Below, in pieces: positions 1 through 5,780 of a stretch of 64,000 nt of DNA (positions within the stretch are counted from its first letter, which is position 1; each line of letters begins with the position of its first letter). This DNA comes from VRUE01 sp045805805 (GTDB lineage Bacteria > Actinomycetota > Thermoleophilia > Solirubrobacterales > 70-9). Position numbers and translations under genes: made by a program. Where the stretch lies: contig JBJMKO010000086.1 of assembly GCA_045805805.1 (NCBI GenBank), positions 30,319 to 94,318 on the forward strand. The letters run 5' to 3'. Below the pieces are notes generated by a model. That model saw only the letters and a program-made list of their open reading frames with translations, was not told where the DNA came from and did not search any database.

Positions 1-59
1 TGGACCGCGAGGAAGAGGCGAAGCGTGAGATGTCGGTGTTCACGGGGTGGAGCCGATGA
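1..59 (+). CDS. C-terminal end of a gene cut by the window edge
   Basis: Only the last 18 codons are inside the window, read from base 3 (DREEEAKREMSVFTGWSR, then TGA at 57-59). The stop shares an ATGA with the start of the next gene, the coupling used throughout the following string of small genes, so this is the tail of a member of the same operon. The product cannot be recognised from 18 residues. Confidence 0.6.
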   Translation, partial: DREEEAKREMSVFTGWSR

Positions 60-499
60 CGGATATAGTGGAACCCGAGATCGAGAAGATTGCGCGGGCG
101 ATGCTTGCGGTTTCACGACCCGGCTTAAACCCGGACGACCTCACGCCAGCGCCGCGCGGTCAACTCGGCATGATGCCAAAGTGGAAGCTATTCGAACACC
201 TCGCCCGCGCCGCCTACGAAGTCATGGCCCGTGGGGATGGGGGATTACGCGCACACATCGCCGATCTGGAAAGCCGGTTGGAGATCGTGCGGGTCAAGAT
301 CGATGGAGAGCCGTTCGACTTTCCGAGGCAGACGATGGGGATCAATCTGCTGATGAAGGTTCGGAATAGCAATGACTACCACTTGGCCCGAGAAATTGAG
401 GGTGGGGAGCAAGCTGAAGATATCAGCGACCAATTCGAGGCGTTGATGCTCAACGAGGGTGACAGCTTTGTGACCTTCCCCGGTGCGAGATATTGCTGA
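56..499 (+). CDS. Hypothetical early phage protein (147 aa)
   Basis: Start chosen at the ATG that overlaps the previous stop (ATGA). The N-terminal half (residues about 5-60) has the layout of small phage proteins with an 'IARAM... W..FEHLARAAYEVM' helical pattern, common in alphaproteobacterial phages. The C-terminal half (residues about 65-147) is acidic, with no catalytic motif I recognise. It is part of the coupled small-gene operon that runs to base 3996. Function unknown. Confidence 0.75.
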   Translation: MTDIVEPEIEKIARAMLAVSRPGLNPDDLTPAPRGQLGMMPKWKLFEHLARAAYEVMARGDGGLRAHIADLESRLEIVRVKIDGEPFDFPRQTMGINLLMKVRNSNDYHLAREIEGGEQAEDISDQFEALMLNEGDSFVTFPGARYC

Positions 500-539
500 T
501 GTCTCTCACCCAACCTTCTGTTCGACATGGACAAGAGCG

Positions 540-761
540 GTGATCAAGGCCCGCGCCACCGACGACAAGGGCGAGCCGATCATCATCCTTGGCCTCGAGA
601 GTGGCAACATCGGGCGACTCAAGAAAGGCGACCCGATCATGTTTGACATGGCCGAACTCGGCCTCAAGGGCACCTGCATCATCACCTACGGCGAGACACA
701 GGCCGACTGCGCGGTGGCGATCGAGAAGATGGGCTTCCGGCTCGGCAAGGGGCGCGGTTGA
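540..761 (+). CDS. Hypothetical small phage protein (73 aa)
   Basis: The frame is open from base 483, but that first ATG lies inside the preceding gene. The GTG at 540 has a purine-rich AAGAG a few bases upstream and leaves a 40-nt gap, so it is the preferred start. The sequence has alternating beta-like segments (EPIIILGLES, PIMFDMAEL, GTCIITYGETQADC) ending in a basic tail. Function not recognised. The stop overlaps the next ATG as TGATG. Confidence 0.6.
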   Translation: MIKARATDDKGEPIIILGLESGNIGRLKKGDPIMFDMAELGLKGTCIITYGETQADCAVAIEKMGFRLGKGRG

Positions 762-1021
762 TGGGCATGATCTGCGAGATCCACTGCGACGTGCGGATCG
801 ACGGCTCGTGGCCGGACGACGTAACCAACGGGATCTGCGACACTCACAACGGTCGATCGCCGACGTCGAACACGCCGCGATCGGCTCGAGCGGATGCGAA
901 GCGTATCGGCTGGATCCGCGTCGACGGAAAGGACATTTGTCCGGGCTGCCAGAAGGCGCAGCGCGAGGGCACCGTCCCCTTCATTTTCGGGCGCAGTCAG
1001 GAGAAGCATGATGGGCGGTAA
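761..1021 (+). CDS. Small cysteine-rich protein, putative zinc binder (86 aa)
   Basis: Begins at the ATG sharing TGATG with the previous stop. It has an N-terminal C-x3-C plus C-x2-H stretch (CEIHC, CDTH) and a C-terminal CPGC knuckle (residues about 64-67), which suggests a zinc ribbon. It belongs to the run of tiny Cys-pair proteins in this operon. Role unknown; the other members suggest modulators of host or phage nucleic-acid enzymes, but that is inference. Confidence 0.7.
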   Translation: MGMICEIHCDVRIDGSWPDDVTNGICDTHNGRSPTSNTPRSARADAKRIGWIRVDGKDICPGCQKAQREGTVPFIFGRSQEKHDGR

Positions 1022-1169
1022 AGACGGTTCACCGGGCGGCGGAGTTCCAGCGCACGAGCTGTGGTGGCGCGTTCCTTCGGGAATCGCGGCGATGCTGTTC
1101 GGCGTGGCTGTGATCATGTCGCCGCTCGCGCTCGCCAACTTTCTTGTCAACGGGAGTCTGTGGCCATGA
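1011..1169 (+). CDS. Small single-pass membrane protein (52 aa)
   Basis: ATG at 1011 is preferred over the in-frame ATG at 1008 because AGGAG at 999-1003 then has a 7-nt spacing. A Gly-rich N-terminus is followed by one strong hydrophobic helix (IAAMLFGVAVIMSPLALANFLV). The start overlaps the previous gene and the stop shares ATGA with the next. Too small to assign; an inner-membrane location is likely. Confidence 0.65.
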   Translation: MGGKDGSPGGGVPAHELWWRVPSGIAAMLFGVAVIMSPLALANFLVNGSLWP

Positions 1170-1399
1170 CGGGCAAGCTCGTCGCCGTCCTGTTCCGGGG
1201 CAATCGCTTCTTCGAGAGCGGCACGGCGCGCAAGGATGCGACCTGCTGGAACTGCCGCAAGAAGATCCACAAGGGCGACCCGACTTTCCGGCCCCTTGGG
1301 AACGGAGCCGACCGCATGCGCCGCCTTCACGCGGCCTGCGCAGAGGCGATCGCCGCCGATGGGAACGAGTGCGTGCGCGAGGAGGCAGTCGAGGGATGA
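1166..1399 (+). CDS. Small CxxC...HxxC zinc-finger protein (77 aa)
   Basis: Starts at the ATGA overlap. Residues about 27-62 carry C-x2-C ('CWNCRKKI') followed about 30 residues later by H-x2-C ('HAAC'), the ligand spacing of PARP-type zinc fingers; the intervening residues are basic. This suggests nucleic-acid binding. No catalytic residues are seen. It sits between a membrane peptide and a winged-helix protein in the coupled small-gene operon. Confidence 0.7.
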   Translation: MTGKLVAVLFRGNRFFESGTARKDATCWNCRKKIHKGDPTFRPLGNGADRMRRLHAACAEAIAADGNECVREEAVEG

Positions 1400-1605
1400 G
1401 CGGACCGCTCGACATTCTGCGCGCTCTCCGAAACGGACCGCTCACCAACGCCCAGCTGCAGGAGCTGACCTGCGACCACAGCGGCAGCATCGCCCGTTAC
1501 ATGGCGAGGCTGATAGCGACCAAACGCGCGCGCCGGATCGATGGAGCCAAGGGAAGGGGCCGCCCTGCCGTCTACGCCCTACCGGAGGAAAGGCTGACCG
1601 TATGA
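1396..1605 (+). CDS. Small winged-helix DNA-binding protein (69 aa)
   Basis: Starts at an ATGA overlap. The whole protein is one winged helix: residues about 3-22 helix 1 (PLDILRALRNGPLTNAQL), then a recognition-helix region (SGSIARYMARLI), and a basic wing (ARRIDGAKGRGRPAVYAL). The wing is typical of MarR/PadR-like minimal regulators. It may regulate the early genes or act on the host. Family assignment is by fold pattern only. Confidence 0.7.
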   Translation: MSGPLDILRALRNGPLTNAQLQELTCDHSGSIARYMARLIATKRARRIDGAKGRGRPAVYALPEERLTV

Positions 1606-1754
1606 CTTGCCGCCTTAAAGGCCACCACCACGGCCCATGCTCGAGCCGGTGCGATCCCGAGATCCCGCCGCGCCCGCGCAAGCGACCGCACGTCCGCAGC
1701 CCGGAGAACGGCATCTGCCCGGGTTGCGACGACGAACTCGGAATCAAGACATGA
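1602..1754 (+). CDS. Tiny Cys-rich protein (50 aa)
   Basis: ATGA-coupled start. It contains two Cys-containing stretches, CRLKGHHHGPCSSRC near the N-terminus and CPGC near the C-terminus, so a single small zinc ribbon is plausible; the middle is Pro/Arg-rich. No homologue recognised. It is supported mainly by exact coupling to both neighbours. Confidence 0.6.
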   Translation: MTCRLKGHHHGPCSSRCDPEIPPRPRKRPHVRSPENGICPGCDDELGIKT

Positions 1755-1915
1755 CGAAGCACCGCGCCGACGCCTACTGCGCAGCCTGCGGCGGCACCTG
1801 CCGCGACCCGCGCGCGATCGCCGCGCTGGGCGACAGGAAGCCGCTGTCGATGCGCCCGACCTTCACCGGCCCGGGAGAAGCGTCGTTCAAGCCTGCGCGA
1901 AACGGGAAGAAATGA
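1751..1915 (+). CDS. Tiny zinc-ribbon-like protein (54 aa)
   Basis: ATGA-coupled at both ends. Residues 10-17 give CAACGGTC, a Cys knuckle close to the N-terminus, followed by a basic low-complexity tail. The second metal knuckle is not evident, so it may bind metal as a dimer or be a half ribbon. Function unknown. Confidence 0.6.
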   Translation: MTKHRADAYCAACGGTCRDPRAIAALGDRKPLSMRPTFTGPGEASFKPARNGKK

Positions 1916-2097
1916 GCAAAGAGCTGCCACCCGAGAAACTGATCGCCCGGCTCGACGCCGTGTCGCGCACCCGCGCGCTGCTCGAGCACGAGAGCCGCGC
2001 GCTCGAGCAGGCTCTCCTCAAAGGACAATCATCGAAGCGCGAGGCAGCCCGCCTCGGCATCAAGCGCGACATGCGCGCATACGGAAGGAAACGATAA
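1912..2097 (+). CDS. Small helical basic protein (61 aa)
   Basis: ATGA-coupled start; TAATG overlap with the next gene. It is almost entirely helical and Arg/Glu-rich (residues 9-45 heptad-like), with a very basic C-terminus (KREAARLGIKRDMRAYGRKR). It may be a small nucleic-acid-binding or coiled-coil protein. Not recognised. Confidence 0.65.
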   Translation: MSKELPPEKLIARLDAVSRTRALLEHESRALEQALLKGQSSKREAARLGIKRDMRAYGRKR

Positions 2098-2390
2098 TGA
2101 CAGTCACCCCTGCGATCGACTTCACCCCTGCCGGACTCAAGCAGCAAGCCGGGCGCATCGTTGAGATCCGCACCAAGGCCAAGGAAGACGAATACGACCT
2201 CGTCGCCGAAGTCGTCGTTGCAGCCGAAGCCAAGGGCCTCGAGGCCGTGAACATCATCAACGGCATGCGCGAGCTGGCAGACGCACTCGAATTCATCGAC
2301 GAAACGCGGACCGAGGCCGACGAGCTGGCCGAATCCCTGACCCAGCCGATCGACGAAGGCGAGGACACGCCGGTCAAGGTCGACGCTTAA
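2097..2390 (+). CDS. Hypothetical acidic helical protein (97 aa)
   Basis: Starts at the TAATG overlap. Residues 10-85 are predominantly helical with charged heptads (VEIRTKAKEDEYDLVAEVVV, ELADALEFIDETRTEADEL), and the protein is acidic. It lies directly upstream of the SNase-like gene with an 11-nt gap holding that gene's ribosome binding site. No family recognised. Confidence 0.7.
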   Translation: MTVTPAIDFTPAGLKQQAGRIVEIRTKAKEDEYDLVAEVVVAAEAKGLEAVNIINGMRELADALEFIDETRTEADELAESLTQPIDEGEDTPVKVDA

Positions 2391-2401
2391 GGAGAGACCA
2401 G

Positions 2402-2746
2402 ATGGAACTCTACAACTACCGGGCCACCGTGCTCAACGTGGTCGACGGCGACACCGTGGATCTCACGGTCGACGTCGGTTTCCGCATGTGGATGCAGGAC
2501 CGATTCCGCCTGCTGGGGATCAACGCGCCCGAGATGAAGACGCCCGCCGGGCCGGACGCCAAGGCGTTCCTCGTGTCGCTTCTGCCGGTCGGGACGAAAG
2601 TCCTGATCAGCACCCGCAAGCCACGCGACAAGTGGGGCCGCTGGCTCGCCGAGATCCGCCGGACCGACGCCAACGGCGACCCCGAGGCGGTCACGATCGA
2701 CAAGCAGATGATCAGCTCGGGGCACGCCGTGCCCTTCATGGTGTAG
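2402..2746 (+). CDS. Staphylococcal-nuclease-like endonuclease (SNase fold)
   Basis: A 114-aa protein that is essentially one SNase domain, which cleaves DNA or RNA with a Ca2+ cofactor. The signature is clear: VVDGDTVDL (metal Asp region, residues 14-21), RLLGINAPE with Arg36 and Glu44 matching the catalytic Arg35/Glu43 of staphylococcal nuclease, and KWGRWLAEI supplying the second Arg (Arg80). There is no signal peptide, so it probably acts in the cytoplasm, for example in host DNA breakdown or DNA processing. A good ribosome binding site (GGAGAGACC) precedes the ATG. Confidence 0.9.
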   Translation: MELYNYRATVLNVVDGDTVDLTVDVGFRMWMQDRFRLLGINAPEMKTPAGPDAKAFLVSLLPVGTKVLISTRKPRDKWGRWLAEIRRTDANGDPEAVTIDKQMISSGHAVPFMV

Positions 2747-2748
2747 CC

Positions 2749-3051
2749 GTGGCTTTTATCGGCATCGCCTGCCTTCTCGCCGCCTGCGTCTTCGCGGGCA
2801 TGGCCATGGCCCCGCTGTTCAACCGCTTCCTGCCGCAGGGGCACAAGCGCCGATCGGCGTCGGGCTGCCTGTGGATCTTTGCCTCGATCGCCGCTGTTTG
2901 GATCGGCTTCGCGTTCCTGCTTGCCGTGCCGACCTTCGACCCGAACGCGCCTGAATGGCAGGCCGACACGACGAATATCGGGGCCGTCGACGATGGGACC
3001 GGGGAACGGGGCACGGCAACCAGCAACGAAGGAATGGGAGAGGGACCATGA
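2749..3051 (+). CDS. Small membrane protein, two helices (100 aa)
   Basis: GTG start 2 nt after the nuclease stop. It has two hydrophobic helices (residues about 3-22 and 41-61) separated by a short basic loop (PQGHKRRSAS), then a soluble acidic Gly-rich tail of about 35 residues. The topology could fit a holin-like or inner-membrane accessory protein, but there is no specific evidence. The stop shares ATGA with the next gene. Confidence 0.6.
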   Translation: MAFIGIACLLAACVFAGMAMAPLFNRFLPQGHKRRSASGCLWIFASIAAVWIGFAFLLAVPTFDPNAPEWQADTTNIGAVDDGTGERGTATSNEGMGEGP

Positions 3052-3500
3052 TCGACTATTTCAAAGACGAGGCCGGAGAGTGGCGCTACCGCGTCAAGGG
3101 CGCGAATGGCGAGCCGCTGGCGACCAGCGAAGGCTACCGCGACCAGACCGACGCCAAGCGTGGCTTCGAGGCGCTCAATCGGGCCGTGGCCGCGTCGGTT
3201 TTCGCGCCCGAGTGGCCGCACGGCATCCAGCGGTTCACCATGCCCGCGATGCTCGAGGAGGACGAGCACGGCAATCCGGTCAACGAGATCGATCATTACC
3301 GGGGCAAGGTGCCGCCGCGCATCGAATCCGGCCCCGTCCAGTTCGGCGATGATTGGCCGGGACTGTGGCTCCGTGGCGACAGTTGTTTCGCCTATGCTCT
3401 TGCACTTAGGGCGGAACGGTTGCAATCTGCCGACGCTTTCAGTCGGGCGGGCGTCGACGGACTCATCACCGCGCTCGAAAGCACCAACATCAACAAGTGA
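3048..3500 (+). CDS. YegP/DUF1508-like domain protein (150 aa)
   Basis: ATGA-coupled start. Residues about 3-40 match the DUF1508 (YegP) pattern: aromatic-x-DEAGEWRYRVKGANGE followed by the SEGY and AKRGFEAL elements, a small beta-beta-beta-alpha unit. The rest (residues 45-150) is unique, with an Ala-rich helical C-terminus. DUF1508 proteins have no settled function. Fusion of one copy to a phage-specific C-terminus is unusual but fits an accessory role. Confidence 0.7.
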   Translation: MIDYFKDEAGEWRYRVKGANGEPLATSEGYRDQTDAKRGFEALNRAVAASVFAPEWPHGIQRFTMPAMLEEDEHGNPVNEIDHYRGKVPPRIESGPVQFGDDWPGLWLRGDSCFAYALALRAERLQSADAFSRAGVDGLITALESTNINK

Positions 3501-3519
3501 GAGGGGGGCCTCTTCCACT

Positions 3520-3996
3520 ATGAGATTACACGACCAGATCGTAGCCGTTGAACGGGCCACGAATTCCAACCGATCCATCGACGGCGACGTCGTCGAACTC
3601 CTGAACCTGCAGCCGCAGGGCTTCAAGCGGGCCGCAGGATCCCAGCCCGAGCTGTTCCGCGACAGCACCGGAGCCGCGCGGATTCAGACGTGGCTCGCGC
3701 CCAAGCTGATGAACAGCGTGGACGACGCGCTGGGCCTCCTGACGCCCGGGTGGCGGCTTGAGAGCCTGTCGGACGCGGGACCGGGCCACCGGGCGCGCTG
3801 CATCCTCGAACGCGACGACGGCAGCAAGGTGGTTGGCTACGGCTGCAACCGGTCGGCGGCGGCGCTGGCCGCTGTCCTGCGCTCCAAGGCGCACGATCGG
3901 GGAAGCCCGATGCCGCGCTCGAGCGAGCACGCGGCGGAAGTCGAGCCGGTGATCGCCCGGGAGCGCGAGCAGCCCGAGATGCGCATCAGCGCCTAA
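3520..3996 (+). CDS. Phage ABA-sandwich-like protein (158 aa)
   Basis: Starts at ATG 3520; GAGGGGGG is 5'. Residues about 60-115 ('DDALGLLTPGWRLESL ... GYGCNRSAAALAAVLRS') have the pattern of the Phage_ABA_S domain, often found as small stand-alone proteins next to phage early genes. The N-terminal 50 residues look like a helical DNA-binding segment. Function unknown. The gene ends convergently and overlaps the stop of the minus-strand gene by 4 nt. Confidence 0.6.
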   Translation: MRLHDQIVAVERATNSNRSIDGDVVELLNLQPQGFKRAAGSQPELFRDSTGAARIQTWLAPKLMNSVDDALGLLTPGWRLESLSDAGPGHRARCILERDDGSKVVGYGCNRSAAALAAVLRSKAHDRGSPMPRSSEHAAEVEPVIAREREQPEMRISA

Positions 3997-4070
3997 CGGC
4001 GCTGGGACAGCCCCAGAGCGAGCAGCGACACGCCGGTCAGGAGAGCGATGCGGCGATGGGCCGTGGTCAC
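3993..4070 (-). CDS. Possible 25-aa membrane peptide
   Basis: GTG at 4070-4068 overlaps the previous stop as GTGA, the coupling style used by all neighbours. The peptide is one hydrophobic helix (IALLTGVSLLALGLS) with basic ends. Its stop overlaps the stop of the convergent plus-strand gene by 4 nt. It is very short, so the call rests on coupling and the membrane helix. Confidence 0.4.
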   Translation of the reverse strand: MTTAHRRIALLTGVSLLALGLSQRR

Positions 4071-4294
4071 CCGAGGGACTGCAACAGCTGGGCGCGCTGG
4101 TTGACCAGATCGACGTAGCGACCGGCGAGCGACGGGTCGACCAGAGTCAGCCCGGGCCGAATGGCTTTCAGCTCCCGATCGATCCGGTCCAGCTCGCGGT
4201 TTCCGGCGTCGTCGATCAGGCGGCTCTGTTCTTGGGCTTGCCGCTCGAGCGCGAGGTTGCGCCCGCAGGCGCGGTGAAGATCAGAATGGGCCAT
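4067..4294 (-). CDS. Small helical protein (75 aa)
   Basis: The ATG at 4294 lies 14 nt inside the preceding membrane peptide gene. The protein is highly helical and charged, with a possible coiled coil over residues 18-50 and Gln/Leu-rich ends. In some phage cassettes a membrane peptide plus a small coiled-coil protein suggests lysis or spanin-like roles, but no lipobox or signal is present, so no function is assigned. Confidence 0.6.
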   Translation of the reverse strand: MAHSDLHRACGRNLALERQAQEQSRLIDDAGNRELDRIDRELKAIRPGLTLVDPSLAGRYVDLVNQRAQLLQSLG

Positions 4295-4397
4295 TGTCCA
4301 TCCAATCCACGAATTTGCGCGCCACGATGTAGAACGGGAACAACGGCAGCAGCAGGGCGACCTGCCAGAGCGGGCGGCGATTGCTCGGGCGGGTCAC
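4281..4397 (-). CDS. Small membrane peptide (38 aa)
   Basis: GTG at 4397 shares GTGA with the stop of the phosphatase gene. A basic N-terminus (MTRPSNRRPLW) is followed by a single helix (VALLLPLFPFYIVA) and an acidic tail. This is the positive-inside pattern of a small inner-membrane peptide. No family recognised. Confidence 0.55.
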   Translation of the reverse strand: MTRPSNRRPLWQVALLLPLFPFYIVARKFVDWMDNGPF

Positions 4398-5041
4398 AGC
4401 ACTTCCTCGAGCGTAAGCCGTCCGGTCTCGAAGCACTTGGTGTCGATGAAGCGCATATTCTCCGCGTCGATCGGGTCAGCGATCGGCGTGTGGCCGAGAT
4501 AGACCTGATCAACGCCAGTGACGCGCGGCACGTCTTCGCCAGCGAGCACACGGTCGATCGTCGCGCGCGACCACATGGCCGTGTCCTGCACGCGCTCGGT
4601 GGCGAGCCATTGCATGAACTGCCGCCAATCGCCGAACGGCACGTCGGCGTGCACCAGCCCGATCGACCGACCGGACGGCGAAGCCAGAGTAACGGCGACC
4701 GGCAGATCCCGCACCATGGCGGCGAGCTGGGCCTGACGCTCCGGCTCGAGCAGCGCGAACCACCCGCCACCAAAGCGAATGTGGAAGGCCGACGACGCGC
4801 CGCCTTGGTCGAAGGCCTGCTCCATCATGACCTCGTGATTGCCCTTGATCGAGCGGAACCACGGCTCATTGAGCAGCACGAACACGGCCTCCGAGTCCGG
4901 GCCACGGTCAACGAGATCGCCGAGCGCCCAGAGCGTGTCGCGCTCTCGATCGAAGCCGACCAGCTTGAGCGCGCGCAACAACTGCTCGAGGCAGCCATGA
5001 ATGTCGCCGCAGACGAACAGGCGGCCCGGACGGTCAGGCAT
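4394..5041 (-). CDS. PPP-family Ser/Thr protein phosphatase
   Basis: A 215-aa calcineurin-like metallophosphoesterase of the lambda-phosphatase/PrpA type. All metal and catalytic motifs are present: GDIHG (12-16), GDLVDRG (41-47), GNHE (67-70), His131 in LVHAD and GHTP (183-186). The family removes phosphate from Ser/Thr (and His) residues using two metal ions such as Mn2+. The target is unknown; the phage also encodes two kinase-like domains (30213-37362), so an opposing pair is conceivable (inference). It is coupled to neighbours on both sides in the helicase operon. Confidence 0.9.
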   Translation of the reverse strand: MPDRPGRLFVCGDIHGCLEQLLRALKLVGFDRERDTLWALGDLVDRGPDSEAVFVLLNEPWFRSIKGNHEVMMEQAFDQGGASSAFHIRFGGGWFALLEPERQAQLAAMVRDLPVAVTLASPSGRSIGLVHADVPFGDWRQFMQWLATERVQDTAMWSRATIDRVLAGEDVPRVTGVDQVYLGHTPIADPIDAENMRFIDTKCFETGRLTLEEVL

Positions 5042-5366
5042 CGCGGGCCTCGCCGTTCTGGATCCAGCCGTGCCACAGGCCGCCAGCCGAGCCGTCGACC
5101 GACGGGAACACGGTCAGCGTCGAGAAGTCGCCCGCGTCGATTCCTCCCTCGAACGTCCAGACGACGCCCGGCCCGGCGGTCTGGGACTTCGAGTCCGGCA
5201 CGGCCTCGGCAGCCAAGCGCCACTGCTCGCGGCGCTGATTGACCGGCTCGGCGAGCACGATCTGAAACCACTGCGGATCCTTGGGCGATCGGAACATGAA
5301 GCCGACGCGGCGACCCTCGAGGATCAGCCACGCCGGGTCCAGCTCGAGAAGCGGGCGAGTGGTCAC
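5034..5366 (-). CDS. Hypothetical protein (110 aa)
   Basis: GTG at 5366 shares GTGA with the upstream membrane protein; the frame is open further upstream but that part is Arg-rich shadow sequence. The protein looks like an all-beta domain with many aromatic residues (AWLILEG, WFQIVLAEP, GVVWTFEGG, GLWHGWIQNG). No family recognised. It overlaps the phosphatase start by 8 nt. Confidence 0.6.
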   Translation of the reverse strand: MTTRPLLELDPAWLILEGRRVGFMFRSPKDPQWFQIVLAEPVNQRREQWRLAAEAVPDSKSQTAGPGVVWTFEGGIDAGDFSTLTVFPSVDGSAGGLWHGWIQNGEARDA

Positions 5367-5584
5367 TGGAACGGGTTTTCGCCCCGAGCCATCGCCACAA
5401 TCAGGCCGACGAACAGCGCGACGATCGCCACCACCGGTAACGCCAGCAGCGAGAGCGGCACCAGATACCAAGCGAGGTAGCCGAAGTGGCAGAGCGCAAT
5501 GGCGACCGCGAGCGCGATCGCCTCGATCAGCCCGATAATCGTCCACCCGGCCCACGGATATTTGTCAGCAAAAGAAGCCATCAT
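5363..5584 (-). CDS. Two-helix membrane protein (73 aa)
   Basis: ATGA coupling with the upstream gene fixes the start at 5584. Helices span residues about 13-35 (WTIIGLIEAIALAVAIALCH) and 39-65 (YLVPLSLLALPVVAIVALFV), with a short cytoplasmic tail. The size and topology are those of small phage holins, but many unrelated early phage membrane proteins look the same. Location: inner membrane. Confidence 0.65.
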   Translation of the reverse strand: MMASFADKYPWAGWTIIGLIEAIALAVAIALCHFGYLAWYLVPLSLLALPVVAIVALFVGLIVAMARGENPFQ

Positions 5585-5769
5585 TCCCCTCCATCACGAA
5601 TGCGTTCGAACTCGGTGCTGTCGCCACGAAGCGCAGCCTCGTAGAGCGCCACCTGCTTGTCGGCCTCGCCCGGGGCCAGCTCATGGACCGAGCGCGCGCG
5701 CAGCGGGACAGGAGCGTCGATCGCCTTGGCGATCTTGTGAGCGGGAACGGTCTTCGAATTCTTGCCCAT
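5581..5769 (-). CDS. Hypothetical small protein (62 aa)
   Basis: ATG at 5769 has GGAGAGG upstream and lies 11 nt after the helicase stop. Residues 1-20 are basic (GKNSKTVPAHKIAKAID), and the C-terminal half is a helix (KQVALYEAALRGDSTEFERI). Function unknown. Confidence 0.65.
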   Translation of the reverse strand: MGKNSKTVPAHKIAKAIDAPVPLRARSVHELAPGEADKQVALYEAALRGDSTEFERIRDGGE

Positions 5770-5780
5770 GGGGCCTCTCC

